A stretch of DNA of 64,000 nucleotides, taken from NCBI GenBank assembly GCA_016214905.1, contig JACRMQ010000002.1, positions 25,237-89,236 of the forward strand, read 5' to 3'. The notes below the pieces were generated by a model. It saw only the letters and a list, made by a program, of their open reading frames with translations. It was not told the origin of the DNA and searched no databases. A program made the position numbers and the translations under genes. This stretch comes from Ignavibacteriales bacterium (GTDB lineage Bacteria > Bacteroidota > Ignavibacteria > UBA10030 > SZUA-254). This document shows positions 1 through 8,747 of this stretch, piece by piece. Every line of letters begins with the position of its first letter. Position 1 is the first letter of the stretch.

Positions 1-432
1 TGGGTTGAGCTTCAAAAGAAAATGTCGCCAATTCTGTTGAGTTTGATAATAATGGTTGCCACGGTGAATATCATCGGCACTTTACTCATGTTTGTACTCG
101 AAAAAACTCACGCTATCGGTATCATGAAGTCACTGGGAGCCGGTCCGAAGTTGGTGAAAAGTATTTTTCGTCTGCAAGGTTTACTACTCTCTATCGTTGG
201 AATATCATTAGGTAATTTGCTTGCATACGTATTATGTTGGCTACAAGTTGAATTCAAAATATTATCTTTACCCTCCGACATATATTATATGGATACGGTT
301 CCTATGATGTTGCGGTGGGAGAATTTTGTTCTGGTATCATTTTTAGCATTGCTGCTTTGCATGCTGACTACAATCCTTCCTTCACGCTCTGCATCAAAAC
401 TTGATACCGTAACAGCACTGAGGTTCGGTTAA
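1..432 (+). CDS. LolC/LolE-type lipoprotein-release permease, 3' part only
   Basis: The frame is open from base 1, so the gene starts upstream of the window. The visible 143 residues are the C-terminal FtsX/MacB permease domain: three hydrophobic segments with the cytoplasmic signature EKTHAIGIMKSLGA between the first two, which is typical of LolC/LolE/MacB permeases that contact the ATPase. The stop TAA shares one base with the ATG of the next permease (432), so the genes are translationally coupled. With the following permease and lolD it forms a C-E-D style operon for moving lipoproteins from the inner membrane towards the outer membrane. Which of the two permeases corresponds to LolC or LolE cannot be told from this fragment. 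Confidence 0.85.
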   Translation, partial: WVELQKKMSPILLSLIIMVATVNIIGTLLMFVLEKTHAIGIMKSLGAGPKLVKSIFRLQGLLLSIVGISLGNLLAYVLCWLQVEFKILSLPSDIYYMDTVPMMLRWENFVLVSFLALLLCMLTTILPSRSASKLDTVTALRFG

Positions 433-1667
433 TGTTGAATCGGGTTGAAATATTAATCGCTCTCAGGTATCTTCGTTCAAAACGAAAAATCCGTTTTATC
501 AATATTATCGGTTATATCTCCATTGTTGGAATTACTATCGGCGTAGCGGCGTTGCTGATTGCACTTTCGGTCTTCAATGGGTTCAGCGGTGTTGTTACAT
601 CGGTTCTTGTAGGTTTTGATCCACACATAAGAATCGAAAAACGGGGGAACATCACTTCCGACGAGTATGAAAAGTTTCAATTGGAGTTAAAGGATAATCC
701 GGATGTGCTTGCATATTCTCCATTTATTTCTGGCAAGGCTATGTTGACAATGGAATCGTTCAATAAAGTTGTTTTCATCCGCGGTGTGGATGAAAATGGA
801 GTTGGCAATGTTACAGGTTTAAAGAATAAAATTGTTCTGGGCAATTTGAAATTTACAGAGAAAGAGGGTGTACCGGGGATGATTATTGGTTTAACTCTGG
901 CCGATCGTCTTGCTTCGATACTTGGGAACGAAATTGTGGTTTACAGTCCAAACAGTGTTCAGACGGCGCTAACAGGTGTCAATATTCCAGAAGGATCGAA
1001 ATTTCATGTCGCCGGAATTTATGAATCCAACAATCGCGATTATGACGGAAGTTATGCTTACATATCTTTAGCAGAAGCGCAAAGGATGTTCGGTTTGGTT
1101 GAAAAGTTTAACGGTATAGAGATTCGCTTGCATGATTTCAACAAAGCCGATCAGGTAAAAAATATTCTGATGGATCGGCTTTCAAACGAATACTCGGTCT
1201 CAACATGGTACGATTTGCACAAAAATTTATATTCGGTAATGCAAATTGAGCGGTGGGCAGCTTACATTCTGTTAAGCATAATAATTCTTGTGGCAACATT
1301 CAATATGCTTGGTTCGCTAACTATGGGTGTTCTTGAAAAGCAACGCGATATAAGCGTACTCAAGGTGATGGGAATGAATTCGAAAAATCTTGTTCGATTG
1401 TTTATGTTTGAGGGATTAGTTATAGGGATTATCGGTACAGTGCTTGGCATAATTATCGGACTTATTGTATTGTACTTGCAGGTTCGATATCAAATATTTC
1501 CGCTCGATACTTCTGTTTACATTATACCGGCAATACCGGTTGATATTCAATGGACAGATTTCGTTTCAATAACTATCGCATCGTTAGGACTTTCATTTAT
1601 TGCCGCGTATTATCCGGCACGCAAGGCGGCTGCAACTTTACCGTCGGAAGGATTGAGATGGGAATGA
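432..1667 (+). CDS. LolC/LolE family ABC transporter permease
   Basis: Full-length 411-residue permease, the usual size for the family. TM1 lies at about residues 20-50 in the MacB-type N-terminal region, followed by a large periplasmic domain (about 50-270) and three C-terminal TM segments (about 275-400). The coupling motif EKQRDISVLKVMG after TM2 is characteristic of LolC/LolE permeases. It overlaps the upstream permease by 1 bp and the downstream ATPase by 3 bp (ATGA), so the three are one operon. Two different permeases in tandem suggest a heterodimer (LolC plus LolE). Family knowledge: the complex extracts mature lipoproteins from the inner membrane using ATP hydrolysed by LolD. Confidence 0.9.
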   Translation: MLNRVEILIALRYLRSKRKIRFINIIGYISIVGITIGVAALLIALSVFNGFSGVVTSVLVGFDPHIRIEKRGNITSDEYEKFQLELKDNPDVLAYSPFISGKAMLTMESFNKVVFIRGVDENGVGNVTGLKNKIVLGNLKFTEKEGVPGMIIGLTLADRLASILGNEIVVYSPNSVQTALTGVNIPEGSKFHVAGIYESNNRDYDGSYAYISLAEAQRMFGLVEKFNGIEIRLHDFNKADQVKNILMDRLSNEYSVSTWYDLHKNLYSVMQIERWAAYILLSIIILVATFNMLGSLTMGVLEKQRDISVLKVMGMNSKNLVRLFMFEGLVIGIIGTVLGIIIGLIVLYLQVRYQIFPLDTSVYIIPAIPVDIQWTDFVSITIASLGLSFIAAYYPARKAAATLPSEGLRWE

Positions 1668-2353
1668 GTAATCAAATTCTACATTGTGAAGAAATTTATA
1701 AAAGTTATCACATCAATGAAAATAAATCATCTTCTCTGGAAGTTCTTAAAGGGATAGACTTTCAAGTGTACGAAGAAGAGATTGTAACAATTGTCGGTGC
1801 CTCGGGATCGGGGAAGAGCACATTACTCCATATCCTTGGCGGATTGGATAAACCGACAAGCGGTAAGGTATTCTGGCATGATAAGGATATTTCATCCTTT
1901 AACGATGAAACAATTGCCAGACGGCGATTCGAAAATATCGGTTTCATTTTTCAATTCCATCATCTTTTACCCGAGTTTACTTCGATTGAGAATGTAATTA
2001 TACCACTGATGATTGCGGGGATGAATAAAAATGAAGCCCGGAAAAGGGCGATTGAATTACTGGATAAAGTTGGGATGACACATCGAGGAGAGCATAAACC
2101 GACAGAATTATCCGGAGGCGAACAGCAAAGAGCGGCTGTTGCACGCGCCCTCGCCAATAAACCTAAGATAGTTTTGGCTGATGAACCTACAGGTAATCTC
2201 GACTCTGCGAACGGTGCGCAACTGCATGAGTTGATATTGGAATTGAATAAGACGGAGAAGCAATCGTTCGTAATAGTAACCCATAACGATCGATTCGCGA
2301 AACGCTCTGATAGAAATTTCAAGATGACAGATGGTAAACTTTTTCAAATTTGA
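1664..2353 (+). CDS. lolD: Lipoprotein-releasing ABC transporter ATPase LolD
   Basis: 229-residue ABC ATPase, the normal LolD length. Walker A GASGSGKST is at residues 45-53, the signature is LSGGEQQR, Walker B is VLADEPTGNLD and the switch histidine is in VTHN. The frame is open further upstream, but the start at 1664 makes a perfect ATGA overlap with the permease stop and yields the expected N-terminus; ATG at 1658 is the only close alternative. The purine-rich GGAAGGATTGAG upstream serves as ribosome binding site. It would power the two upstream permeases. MacB-type ATPases are related, but the two adjacent permeases without their own ATPase domain favour LolD. Confidence 0.92.
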   Translation: MSNQILHCEEIYKSYHINENKSSSLEVLKGIDFQVYEEEIVTIVGASGSGKSTLLHILGGLDKPTSGKVFWHDKDISSFNDETIARRRFENIGFIFQFHHLLPEFTSIENVIIPLMIAGMNKNEARKRAIELLDKVGMTHRGEHKPTELSGGEQQRAAVARALANKPKIVLADEPTGNLDSANGAQLHELILELNKTEKQSFVIVTHNDRFAKRSDRNFKMTDGKLFQI

Positions 2354-2407
2354 GTAATTGATACTTTTTTATTACATTAGTGCCGAACATATTAGGAAAT
2401 TAGTAGT

Positions 2408-2683
2408 ATGGCAAAAATTGAAAAATCGAAATTGACAAAAAAATTGAAGCAGGATGAGATCCTCCCTTTAGAGAGGGTGAATTATATAATCTTGGGAATC
2501 GGATTACTTGTTATAATTCTCGGTTATATTGCACTCTCGGGAAATAAGGTTGAAGGATTTTCCCAACTCACGCTCGCACCGATATTGTTGGTGCTTGGCT
2601 ACTGCGTGATTATTCCTGTTGGTATAATGTATAGGAAAAAAGAAAAGAAAAATGAGATGCCTGCGGAACAAGTTCCGCAGTAA
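2408..2683 (+). CDS. Small two-helix membrane protein, DUF3098-like
   Basis: 91 residues: a charged N-terminus, TM1 at about residues 25-45 (ILGIGLLVIILGYIAL), a short loop, TM2 at about 57-75 (APILLVLGYCVIIPVGIM) and a charged tail. The layout, with the phrase LTLAPILLVLGY, resembles the DUF3098 family found in Bacteroidota, whose members also have two helices joined by a short loop. No catalytic residues are visible and the function is unknown. It lies 54 bp after lolD and before a bidirectional hairpin, so it may be the last gene of the lol transcript. The DUF3098 assignment is from memory. Confidence 0.7.
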   Translation: MAKIEKSKLTKKLKQDEILPLERVNYIILGIGLLVIILGYIALSGNKVEGFSQLTLAPILLVLGYCVIIPVGIMYRKKEKKNEMPAEQVPQ

Positions 2684-2702
2684 AAAAATAAGAATAAATT
2701 CT

Positions 2703-2749
2703 AAAAGGTATTTTGCCGATACAAGGTGTAAAATACCTTTTATATTTTC
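2703..2749. terminator. Bidirectional terminator between convergent genes
   Basis: A perfect 12-bp inverted repeat (AAAAGGTATTTT at 2703-2714 and AAAATACCTTTT at 2730-2741) with a 15-base loop. It sits between the plus-strand small membrane protein and the minus-strand receiver that ends at 2748. The T-rich flank on the plus strand (2741-2748) and A/T-rich flank on the other side suit termination in both directions. Confidence 0.7.
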
Positions 2750-3119
2750 AGGAGGAGCCGAGTGTTTTAATGACCACGTGCAGCAATTCTTCAGGGTCGT
2801 AAGGTTTTGATATATAATCTTTCGCTCCAAGCTTAACACACTCGAGGGCAGTGGGAACATCGTTCACCGCAGTTAACATGATGATTTGAGGAAGACGATT
2901 TGTTTTTTTTAATTCTCTCAGAACAGTTATACCATCCATACGGGGCATCTTCATATCCATCAGAACGATATCATAATGATTGGTCGTTAATTTTTCTAAC
3001 GCGATAATTCCATCTTCAGCCGTATCGACATCGAAATCCTCGTTCATAAATTGATCTTTGAGATTGTTGCGTAACTCCGAGTTATCATCCACGCATAACA
3101 TTTTCATGTGAGCTGCCAT
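2748..3119 (-). CDS. Single-domain response regulator (CheY-like)
   Basis: 123 residues, receiver domain only. Acidic pair D11-D12, phosphoacceptor D55 (VLMDMKMP), T83 and K105 (SKP) are all present, so it should be phosphorylatable. I start it at 3119 (MAAHMK) rather than at the longer frame start 3185, because AAAGGAA lies just upstream and because a good promoter (3147-3174) lies inside the longer frame. There is no output domain, so it must act by protein contact or as a phosphorelay intermediate. It is transcribed divergently from another receiver gene at 3283; no kinase adjoins it. Confidence 0.88.
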   Translation of the reverse strand: MAAHMKMLCVDDNSELRNNLKDQFMNEDFDVDTAEDGIIALEKLTTNHYDIVLMDMKMPRMDGITVLRELKKTNRLPQIIMLTAVNDVPTALECVKLGAKDYISKPYDPEELLHVVIKTLGSS

Positions 3120-3146
3120 TACGATTCCTTTGTCATTGACTGAAAG

Positions 3147-3174
3147 ATTATATGAAAATTTACAAAAGTGTAAA
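3147..3174 (-). promoter_or_regulatory. Promoter for the minus-strand receiver
   Basis: Reading the minus strand, TTTACA (3174-3169), a 16-bp spacer and a perfect TATAAT (3152-3147). Start of transcription is expected near 3140, about 20 bases before the ATG at 3119. Confidence 0.55.
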
Positions 3175-3224
3175 GGTAATGTCAATTTATTTTTACGAAT
3201 TTATAAAAAAAGTCAAGAAAAAAC

Positions 3225-3253
3225 TTGATTATTGCGTTTGCATTGGCTATATT
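3225..3253 (+). promoter_or_regulatory. Promoter for the plus-strand receiver
   Basis: TTGATT (3225-3230), 17-bp spacer, TATATT (3248-3253), preceded by an A-rich tract. The predicted start lies about 23 bases before the ATG at 3283. Confidence 0.55.
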
Positions 3254-3282
3254 GGCACAACCAGTAAAAGGGAACTATTAAG

Positions 3283-3675
3283 ATGGCAGTTCAAGTAGAT
3301 AAATCTCGAAAAATATTGTTAGTTGATGATGAAATCGGGTTTGCCGAGTTATTGCGCGACCTTCTATTAATGGATAACTACCACGTTGAAGTTGCTAATG
3401 ACGGACTTGAAGGATTGGAAAAAATTGCATCCTTCAAACCTGATGTGATCATATCAGATGTTGTTATGCCGCGGATGAGCGGTTTCGAGATGTTTAAGAA
3501 AGTAAAATCCACACCCGAAATGGCGAATATTCCGTTTTTATTCATCACCGGTTTTCAGGATGATCGTGTTCTTTCTGAAGCTCGCAAGATAGGGGTATTC
3601 GGAATATTGAAAAAACCGATTGATGTTGAGCAGATTGAACTGCGTCTTGAAGATATTCTCTCAAAAATGTCATGA
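3283..3675 (+). CDS. Response regulator receiver protein
   Basis: 130 residues, a lone receiver domain. D15-D16, phosphoacceptor D59 (IISDVVMPRMSG), T89 and K111 (KKP) are in place. AGGGAA precedes the ATG and a TTGATT/TATATT promoter lies 30 bp upstream. It is divergent from the other single-domain receiver and its last 6 bases overlap the end of the convergent APC-USP gene. Target and kinase are unknown. The two divergent receivers are clearly different proteins, not a recent duplication. Confidence 0.88.
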   Translation: MAVQVDKSRKILLVDDEIGFAELLRDLLLMDNYHVEVANDGLEGLEKIASFKPDVIISDVVMPRMSGFEMFKKVKSTPEMANIPFLFITGFQDDRVLSEARKIGVFGILKKPIDVEQIELRLEDILSKMS

Positions 3676-5385
3676 TCGGTAGATGAGCAATTGAATCTCT
3701 TCCGGTAATAATTCCGAAACTGTACGAATAACATCTCCACGTAACGCTTTATCAACTAAACTTCGTTGGGTGGCACCTAAAATCAATCGATCTACAGCGA
3801 GTGTAGCGGCATGTTCTGCAATCGTATATCCTACCTCGTTCGATAGAACGCTGATGACCTTAAACGGTATTCCATATTCACTGCAAATCTCAGCCATCCA
3901 ATCGTTATTTATAAAGTTCTCAGCAGCAATATGCTCGGGTAACGAACCGGTGACGGCGATTTCTTTGATATTTAGTATGAAGAGAAACGCTTTTTTCAAT
4001 TTTGCATCTTCACATGCCTGACGTAATAATTTTTGTCCGCCGCCTCTTACCGCAACAAGCATTCGCGATGTGAATGTAGAAATTTCAGGTCGGGGTATCG
4101 TACCGATAGGTGAAACCGCAACAGGTATTGGTGGTGCAACGACAACTTTTCGTCTGCGTGCGATCTCACGCGCACCCAACCCGATAAATAATACGCTCAA
4201 TGCGAACAGCACGGCTTTGGATTTTTCTACAACGATGGTAGCTTCAATTAAAAATAACACGACCGTGGAGAGGATCATGAAAGCGCGTGTCCATGTCGGT
4301 AATTTAATCGATCTATCTGTCCCAGTCGATCCTACATTGATCATAATCGCGCCAACCACTCCGATTGCATAAAGGGAGGAGAGAGTTATGACATCGTTAA
4401 TCAGTATCAATACAATTATCGGCAGTAGCGTTGAGATCATCAGCGGATAAATAGGTACACCGTACTTATTCAGTTTTCTCAATCCGATTGGTAACTCACC
4501 ATCCACCGACATTAAAAATTGGATCGAAGTGAGGGCGTTGATGGCAGTGTTACCGGCGGATATTAAAAGAAATCCCAGCACAAACCCGATTATCGGTCCG
4601 AACCAATTCCCAACATAAACAGACCCAAGGAATCTAATCATTTCTTCTTTATGTTCCGTACGGCTGAGATCGGGAACGGCATTCATTGCCAACCCCAAAA
4701 CAATGGTTACGACAGAAATTTTAAGAAGAACTGTGAGAATAGCTTTTCGAGAACTGCGCGTAGGATCTTTCATTACTCCAGTCATATTCGAGATTGATTC
4801 TATGCCGGATATTGATAAAATAATAGCGACGAAGAAAGACCAGTTGGTCATGAAACCGTTAGGATCCGGAGCAAGCGATACATTCTTAACAGCAGTGGGA
4901 AACGCATAAGCAACAAGTACTGCTAATCCAGCGAGTGTTGCAGTTGATATAATCATTGCAAAACTGCCGGCATGCCTTGGCCCGAACCAATTTAGAATTC
5001 CGATTCCAAAAAGAATTCCAATCGCCCATAATTCGGGTCTACCGAATGCGAGATAATGACAGCCGTCCAGAACAGAAAGGGAAGCTGTTATAACATAATC
5101 GGCGCTCAGCATTAATGCGCCAATTACTGCTAGGGGTCGTGAACGATGACTGACAGAAGAATATACACCACCTCCGGCGGGATATAACCTGCAAATGGTT
5201 ATATAATTCAGCGAGATCATTATAGTGAAGGCGAGCATCATCATGAGATGCAAGCCGCTATAGTAACCGGCGTGGAAAAATGCAATACCTAAGACATAAG
5301 CAATGCTCGTTCCCCAATCACCGTCTAAAATTGCAGCGCTACGGAGCCACCCTAAAACACGGGGGCGGCTAGTGGAAAGTTCCAT
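3670..5385 (-). CDS. APC-family amino acid permease with C-terminal UspA domain
   Basis: 571 residues. Residues about 20-425 form a 12-helix APC-superfamily permease core, with the glycine-rich early helix region LYPAGGGVYSSVS. From about residue 439 (MLVAVRGGG) to the end a soluble UspA-like domain follows, with late motif DRLILGATQRS resembling the UspA nucleotide-binding loop. The fusion suggests that transport is gated by nucleotide or stress signals in the cytoplasm; the substrate (amino acid or polyamine) is not predictable. A TTGATT-17-TATACT promoter lies just upstream. It is divergent from the histidine kinase and convergent with the receiver at 3283. Confidence 0.88.
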   Translation of the reverse strand: MELSTSRPRVLGWLRSAAILDGDWGTSIAYVLGIAFFHAGYYSGLHLMMMLAFTIMISLNYITICRLYPAGGGVYSSVSHRSRPLAVIGALMLSADYVITASLSVLDGCHYLAFGRPELWAIGILFGIGILNWFGPRHAGSFAMIISTATLAGLAVLVAYAFPTAVKNVSLAPDPNGFMTNWSFFVAIILSISGIESISNMTGVMKDPTRSSRKAILTVLLKISVVTIVLGLAMNAVPDLSRTEHKEEMIRFLGSVYVGNWFGPIIGFVLGFLLISAGNTAINALTSIQFLMSVDGELPIGLRKLNKYGVPIYPLMISTLLPIIVLILINDVITLSSLYAIGVVGAIMINVGSTGTDRSIKLPTWTRAFMILSTVVLFLIEATIVVEKSKAVLFALSVLFIGLGAREIARRRKVVVAPPIPVAVSPIGTIPRPEISTFTSRMLVAVRGGGQKLLRQACEDAKLKKAFLFILNIKEIAVTGSLPEHIAAENFINNDWMAEICSEYGIPFKVISVLSNEVGYTIAEHAATLAVDRLILGATQRSLVDKALRGDVIRTVSELLPEEIQLLIYRS

Positions 5386-5428
5386 ATATCAGTGGTTTTT
5401 AGATATTTTTTTCATATAAAGCAGGCAA

Positions 5429-5457
5429 AGTATAAGAAGAATAATCTGAATAATCAA
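5429..5457 (-). promoter_or_regulatory. Promoter for the APC-USP permease
   Basis: On the minus strand TTGATT (5457-5452), 17-bp spacer, TATACT (5434-5429). This leaves a leader of roughly 35 bases to the ATG at 5385. Confidence 0.5.
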
Positions 5458-5480
5458 ACATCTATATATTTCTGTCATGG

Positions 5481-5509
5481 TTGAATTTTCCACACTTTCT
5501 AGATATATT
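5481..5509 (+). promoter_or_regulatory. Possible promoter for the kinase/NtrC-type pair
   Basis: TTGAAT (5481-5486), 17-bp spacer, TATATT (5504-5509). It lies downstream of the first possible ATG (5477) of the kinase and only a few bases before the ATG at 5522, so if real it forces the later start and a very short leader. AT-rich context makes a chance match possible. Confidence 0.3.
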
Positions 5510-5521
5510 ATCACAACGGTT

Positions 5522-7387
5522 ATGCAAACTCCATTTTTAAATAGTCTAAGATTCAAAATAGGATTCGGGTACATCGTACTCGTCTTGATCAATGTGGCTG
5601 TTACGGGATGGGCAATTTTTAATTTTGGCAGAATCACTTTAGCATTCAATTCTATCCTTAATGAAAATTATCCTCACGTTATTGTACTAGAGAGAATGGC
5701 TCACCTTGTAGAACGGCATGAGCATGGACTCAGCATGATATTGAATGGTGAATATGATAACGGCTATGCTGAGTTTAGTACCGCAAAAGATGAGTTCTAT
5801 CAGGTATTCGATAAGGCGAACGAGAGACGATCGTTACCCGATGCGGACCGGATTCTCGATAACATTCGTTCGACATACGCCGGATATATATTCGTCTCTG
5901 ATTCACTATTCTCCCTAGTTTCAAGAAAAAGAGATATCAAAGCAAGAACGTATTATGGTAATATAGTCAGACCCTTTGCTCAAAGGTTATCCGATAACGC
6001 ATTCTGGTTGATTGAAGAAAATCAAAAAGAGATGATGGCCAAAGCGAAAGAATCTAAGAGTACTTCTGATGAAGCAATCATTGCTGTGCTTTTTGCGGCT
6101 ATTGTAGCTGTAAGCTTGAGCATTTTAACCATGATTCAATTCACCAAAAGGATAATCGAACCTGCGGAAAAATTATCGGCGACTGTAAATCAGATTGGGA
6201 GGGGACAGCTCGATTTAAAAATTGATATCACTACGAATGATGAAATCGGAGAACTCAGCCGCGAGTTCAATAAGATGACAGAGCGGTTGCGTAAATATGA
6301 AGCGATGAACATTGAAAAAATAATTTCAGAAAAACAAAAATCTGAAACAATTGTTGAGAGTATCTCCGATGCGATTATAGTATGCGATGAAGAAATTACA
6401 ATTCAACTGATGAACCGTTCCGCTGAACAGCTTATTAAAATAACTGAAGCCGAAGCTTACGGAAAAAAAATTGAGGATGTAATAACAGACGATAGGTTAA
6501 TTGAGATATTCCATAACCCGGGGCAGGCCTCAACTCTTAAAGCACCATATCTGCAGTTCAATCACAACGGTAGACAAATATTTTTACGTCCGCGCGTTTC
6601 CGAGATTGCGGTACCATCGGGTGGAAAACGGGGAGTTGTACTGATATTGCAGGATGTCACACAATTTAAAGAATTGGATAAGATGAAATCTGATTTCATG
6701 GCGGCGGTATCTCACGAATTCAGAACACCACTCACATCGATAAACATGAGCGTCGATATCCTGAGACAAAAATTATTGGGCGAAGTTACTCCGGCACAAC
6801 AAGAGTTGCTTGAATCATCGAAACAGGATTGTGAGCGTCTTACTAAAATGGTAAAAGACCTTCTGCAACTCTCAAAGCTCGAATCGGGTAAACTTGAAGT
6901 AAAAGAAGAACTGGTAGATATTCAGAAAATTATCGAAACTGCCGTGCAGCCAATGTATCTGCAATTTAAAGAAAAAGGAGTAATGCTGATTCATAACTAC
7001 GACAAGGCGATCCCGAAATTTATAGGCGATGAGCAGCAACTTATGTGGGTATTATCGAATCTTTTGGCAAACGCTCTCCGGTACACCGATTCAGGCGGAA
7101 AGGTTGAGATAAACACTTCGCAAATTAATAAAAACATACGGATCGACGTTTCAGATACGGGAAGAGGGATCCCTGCCGAATTCATTGATAAAATTTTTGA
7201 TAAATTTGTTCAAGTGAAACAACAACCCGATTCGACCCCCGGGAGTGTCGGTTTGGGATTAGCGATTGCTAAAGAAATTGTTGATATGTACGGCGGCAAT
7301 ATATCAGTGAAAAGCGAAGTGAATAAAGGGACTACATTCACTATCTTATTACCAATAACAGAAGTCGAGAGGACTCAGGATGGCTGA
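5522..7387 (+). CDS. Membrane sensor histidine kinase (HAMP-PAS-HisKA-HATPase)
   Basis: 621 residues from 5522. TM1 about 10-33, an extracytoplasmic sensor region to about 184, TM2 about 185-207, HAMP about 207-260 (DEIGELSREFNKMTERLR), PAS about 270-380, HisKA with phosphoacceptor H398 in AAVSHEFRTPL, and a HATPase_c domain with N517 (NLLANALRY), DTGRGIP and GLGLAIAKE. All catalytic motifs are intact. The frame is open from ATG 5477, but MQTPFLNSLRF at 5522 gives the usual short cytoplasmic N-terminus; neither start has a clear ribosome binding site. It overlaps the NtrC-type regulator by 8 bp, so the two are a cognate pair. Confidence 0.9.
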   Translation: MQTPFLNSLRFKIGFGYIVLVLINVAVTGWAIFNFGRITLAFNSILNENYPHVIVLERMAHLVERHEHGLSMILNGEYDNGYAEFSTAKDEFYQVFDKANERRSLPDADRILDNIRSTYAGYIFVSDSLFSLVSRKRDIKARTYYGNIVRPFAQRLSDNAFWLIEENQKEMMAKAKESKSTSDEAIIAVLFAAIVAVSLSILTMIQFTKRIIEPAEKLSATVNQIGRGQLDLKIDITTNDEIGELSREFNKMTERLRKYEAMNIEKIISEKQKSETIVESISDAIIVCDEEITIQLMNRSAEQLIKITEAEAYGKKIEDVITDDRLIEIFHNPGQASTLKAPYLQFNHNGRQIFLRPRVSEIAVPSGGKRGVVLILQDVTQFKELDKMKSDFMAAVSHEFRTPLTSINMSVDILRQKLLGEVTPAQQELLESSKQDCERLTKMVKDLLQLSKLESGKLEVKEELVDIQKIIETAVQPMYLQFKEKGVMLIHNYDKAIPKFIGDEQQLMWVLSNLLANALRYTDSGGKVEINTSQINKNIRIDVSDTGRGIPAEFIDKIFDKFVQVKQQPDSTPGSVGLGLAIAKEIVDMYGGNISVKSEVNKGTTFTILLPITEVERTQDG

Positions 7388-8711
7388 TCGCGCGAGAGTT
7401 TTAGTGGTTGATGATGAACCGAATATTTTAAAAACAATTAAAATTGGATTGGAAGCAATAGGACTATATGTTGATGGCTTTTTAAATCCGGTGGATGCAG
7501 TTGAGCAGATAGCAGAGGATAAATATGATATAGCGTTTATCGATTTAATGATGCAGCCGATAGATGGCATGCAAGTATTGAAAGAAATCCGCGCGAAATC
7601 TCCTTTGACAACGGCTGTCATCATCACCGCTCATGGATCAATTGATAGTGCAGTAGAAGCAATTAAAGCGGGGGCGTTCGATTTTCTTCAGAAACCGTTC
7701 GATTTGAAAGAGCTTCAACTATTCACTGAAAAAGTTTTGGATCATCATAATCTTCAAACCGAAGTGAACTCTCTGAGGCGAATGGTTGCAGGGATCCAAT
7801 CATCCTCAGTTATCATCACACGTAACAATATCATGCAGCAACAATTAGAACTTGCCAGGCAGGTGGCAGATAGTTCGATGTCTGTACTCATCGAAGGTGA
7901 AAGCGGAACAGGAAAGGAGATGGTTGCGCAATTTATACACGATAACAGCAATAGGAAATTGAAACCGTTAGTAAAAGTGAATTGCGCGGCGCTTCCCGAG
8001 AATTTGATTGAGAGCGAACTGTTCGGCCATGTGAAAGGAGCATTTACCGGAGCGATAAAAGACAGAGAAGGCAGATTTGAAGTTGCGAATGAAGGAACGA
8101 TATTTTTAGATGAGATAGCGGATATTCCTCCATCATCGCAGGTGAAATTGCTGCGATTTTTGCAGCACCGTGAATTTGAAAGAGTTGGTGAAAACATCAC
8201 GCGGAAAGTTGACGTACGCGTTATTGCGGCAACAAACCGCAGGTTAGCCGACTCTTTGAAAGATGGAAGTTTTAGAGAAGATTTATATTACCGGCTCAAC
8301 GCCGTTCGTATTTCTTTACCTCCGTTACGTGAGCGGTCAGAAGATATTATATTATTAATCTATCATTTTATAAAAAAATTTTCCAATACAGCACATATTG
8401 ATATTTCCGCTGAAGCGATGAAGCTATTAACATCCTACTCTTGGCCGGGCAATGTCCGCGAGCTTGAGAACATCATCGAACGAGCCGTCCTTTTAGCAAA
8501 ACAAGGAACCATCGAAGTGTCGCATTTGCCACCCGAATTGCAAAATCCCGAATCGGTAAAAGCTGGTTTACTTTCGTTAGAAGCGATCGAGCGTTATCAT
8601 ATCTCACGCGTTTTAAAAGTTGTTAAGGATCTTGATGAAGCAGCGAGAATCCTACATATCGATCCTGCAACGCTATGGAGAAAGAGGAAGAAATACGGAT
8701 TACATGATTGA
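7380..8711 (+). CDS. Sigma-54-dependent NtrC-family response regulator
   Basis: 443 residues: receiver (D11-D12, phosphoacceptor D55, K in QKPF), AAA+ sigma-54 interaction domain (Walker A GESGTGKE at 173-180, ELFGHVKGAFTGA with the sigma-54-contacting GAFTGA loop, Walker B region ending in DEIADI) and a Fis-type helix-turn-helix at about 400-443. It is translationally coupled to the upstream kinase (8-bp overlap). Family knowledge: once phosphorylated it oligomerises and remodels sigma-54 RNA polymerase. One residue is added after the phosphorylation loop (DLMMQPIDG instead of the usual DxxMPxxDG). I did not see a GG-N10-GC sigma-54 promoter in the window. Confidence 0.92.
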   Translation: MADRARVLVVDDEPNILKTIKIGLEAIGLYVDGFLNPVDAVEQIAEDKYDIAFIDLMMQPIDGMQVLKEIRAKSPLTTAVIITAHGSIDSAVEAIKAGAFDFLQKPFDLKELQLFTEKVLDHHNLQTEVNSLRRMVAGIQSSSVIITRNNIMQQQLELARQVADSSMSVLIEGESGTGKEMVAQFIHDNSNRKLKPLVKVNCAALPENLIESELFGHVKGAFTGAIKDREGRFEVANEGTIFLDEIADIPPSSQVKLLRFLQHREFERVGENITRKVDVRVIAATNRRLADSLKDGSFREDLYYRLNAVRISLPPLRERSEDIILLIYHFIKKFSNTAHIDISAEAMKLLTSYSWPGNVRELENIIERAVLLAKQGTIEVSHLPPELQNPESVKAGLLSLEAIERYHISRVLKVVKDLDEAARILHIDPATLWRKRKKYGLHD

Positions 8712-8716
8712 GTCTT

Positions 8717-8747
8717 GCAATTTGCACGACGTGCAATTGCTATATTT
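8717..8747. terminator. Hairpin after the NtrC-type gene, possible terminator
   Basis: GCAATTTGCAC (8717-8727), loop GAC, GTGCAATTGC (8731-8740): a 10-bp stem with one bulged T, followed by TATATTTT. It starts 6 bases after the stop codon. Because the arm recurs in inverted form near 8791-8804, an operator role is also possible. Confidence 0.45.

Noticed and set aside
3241..3265. TTGGCACAACC near 3252 as a sigma-54 promoter
   Set aside because: No GC element follows at the right distance, and a good sigma-70 promoter explains the site.
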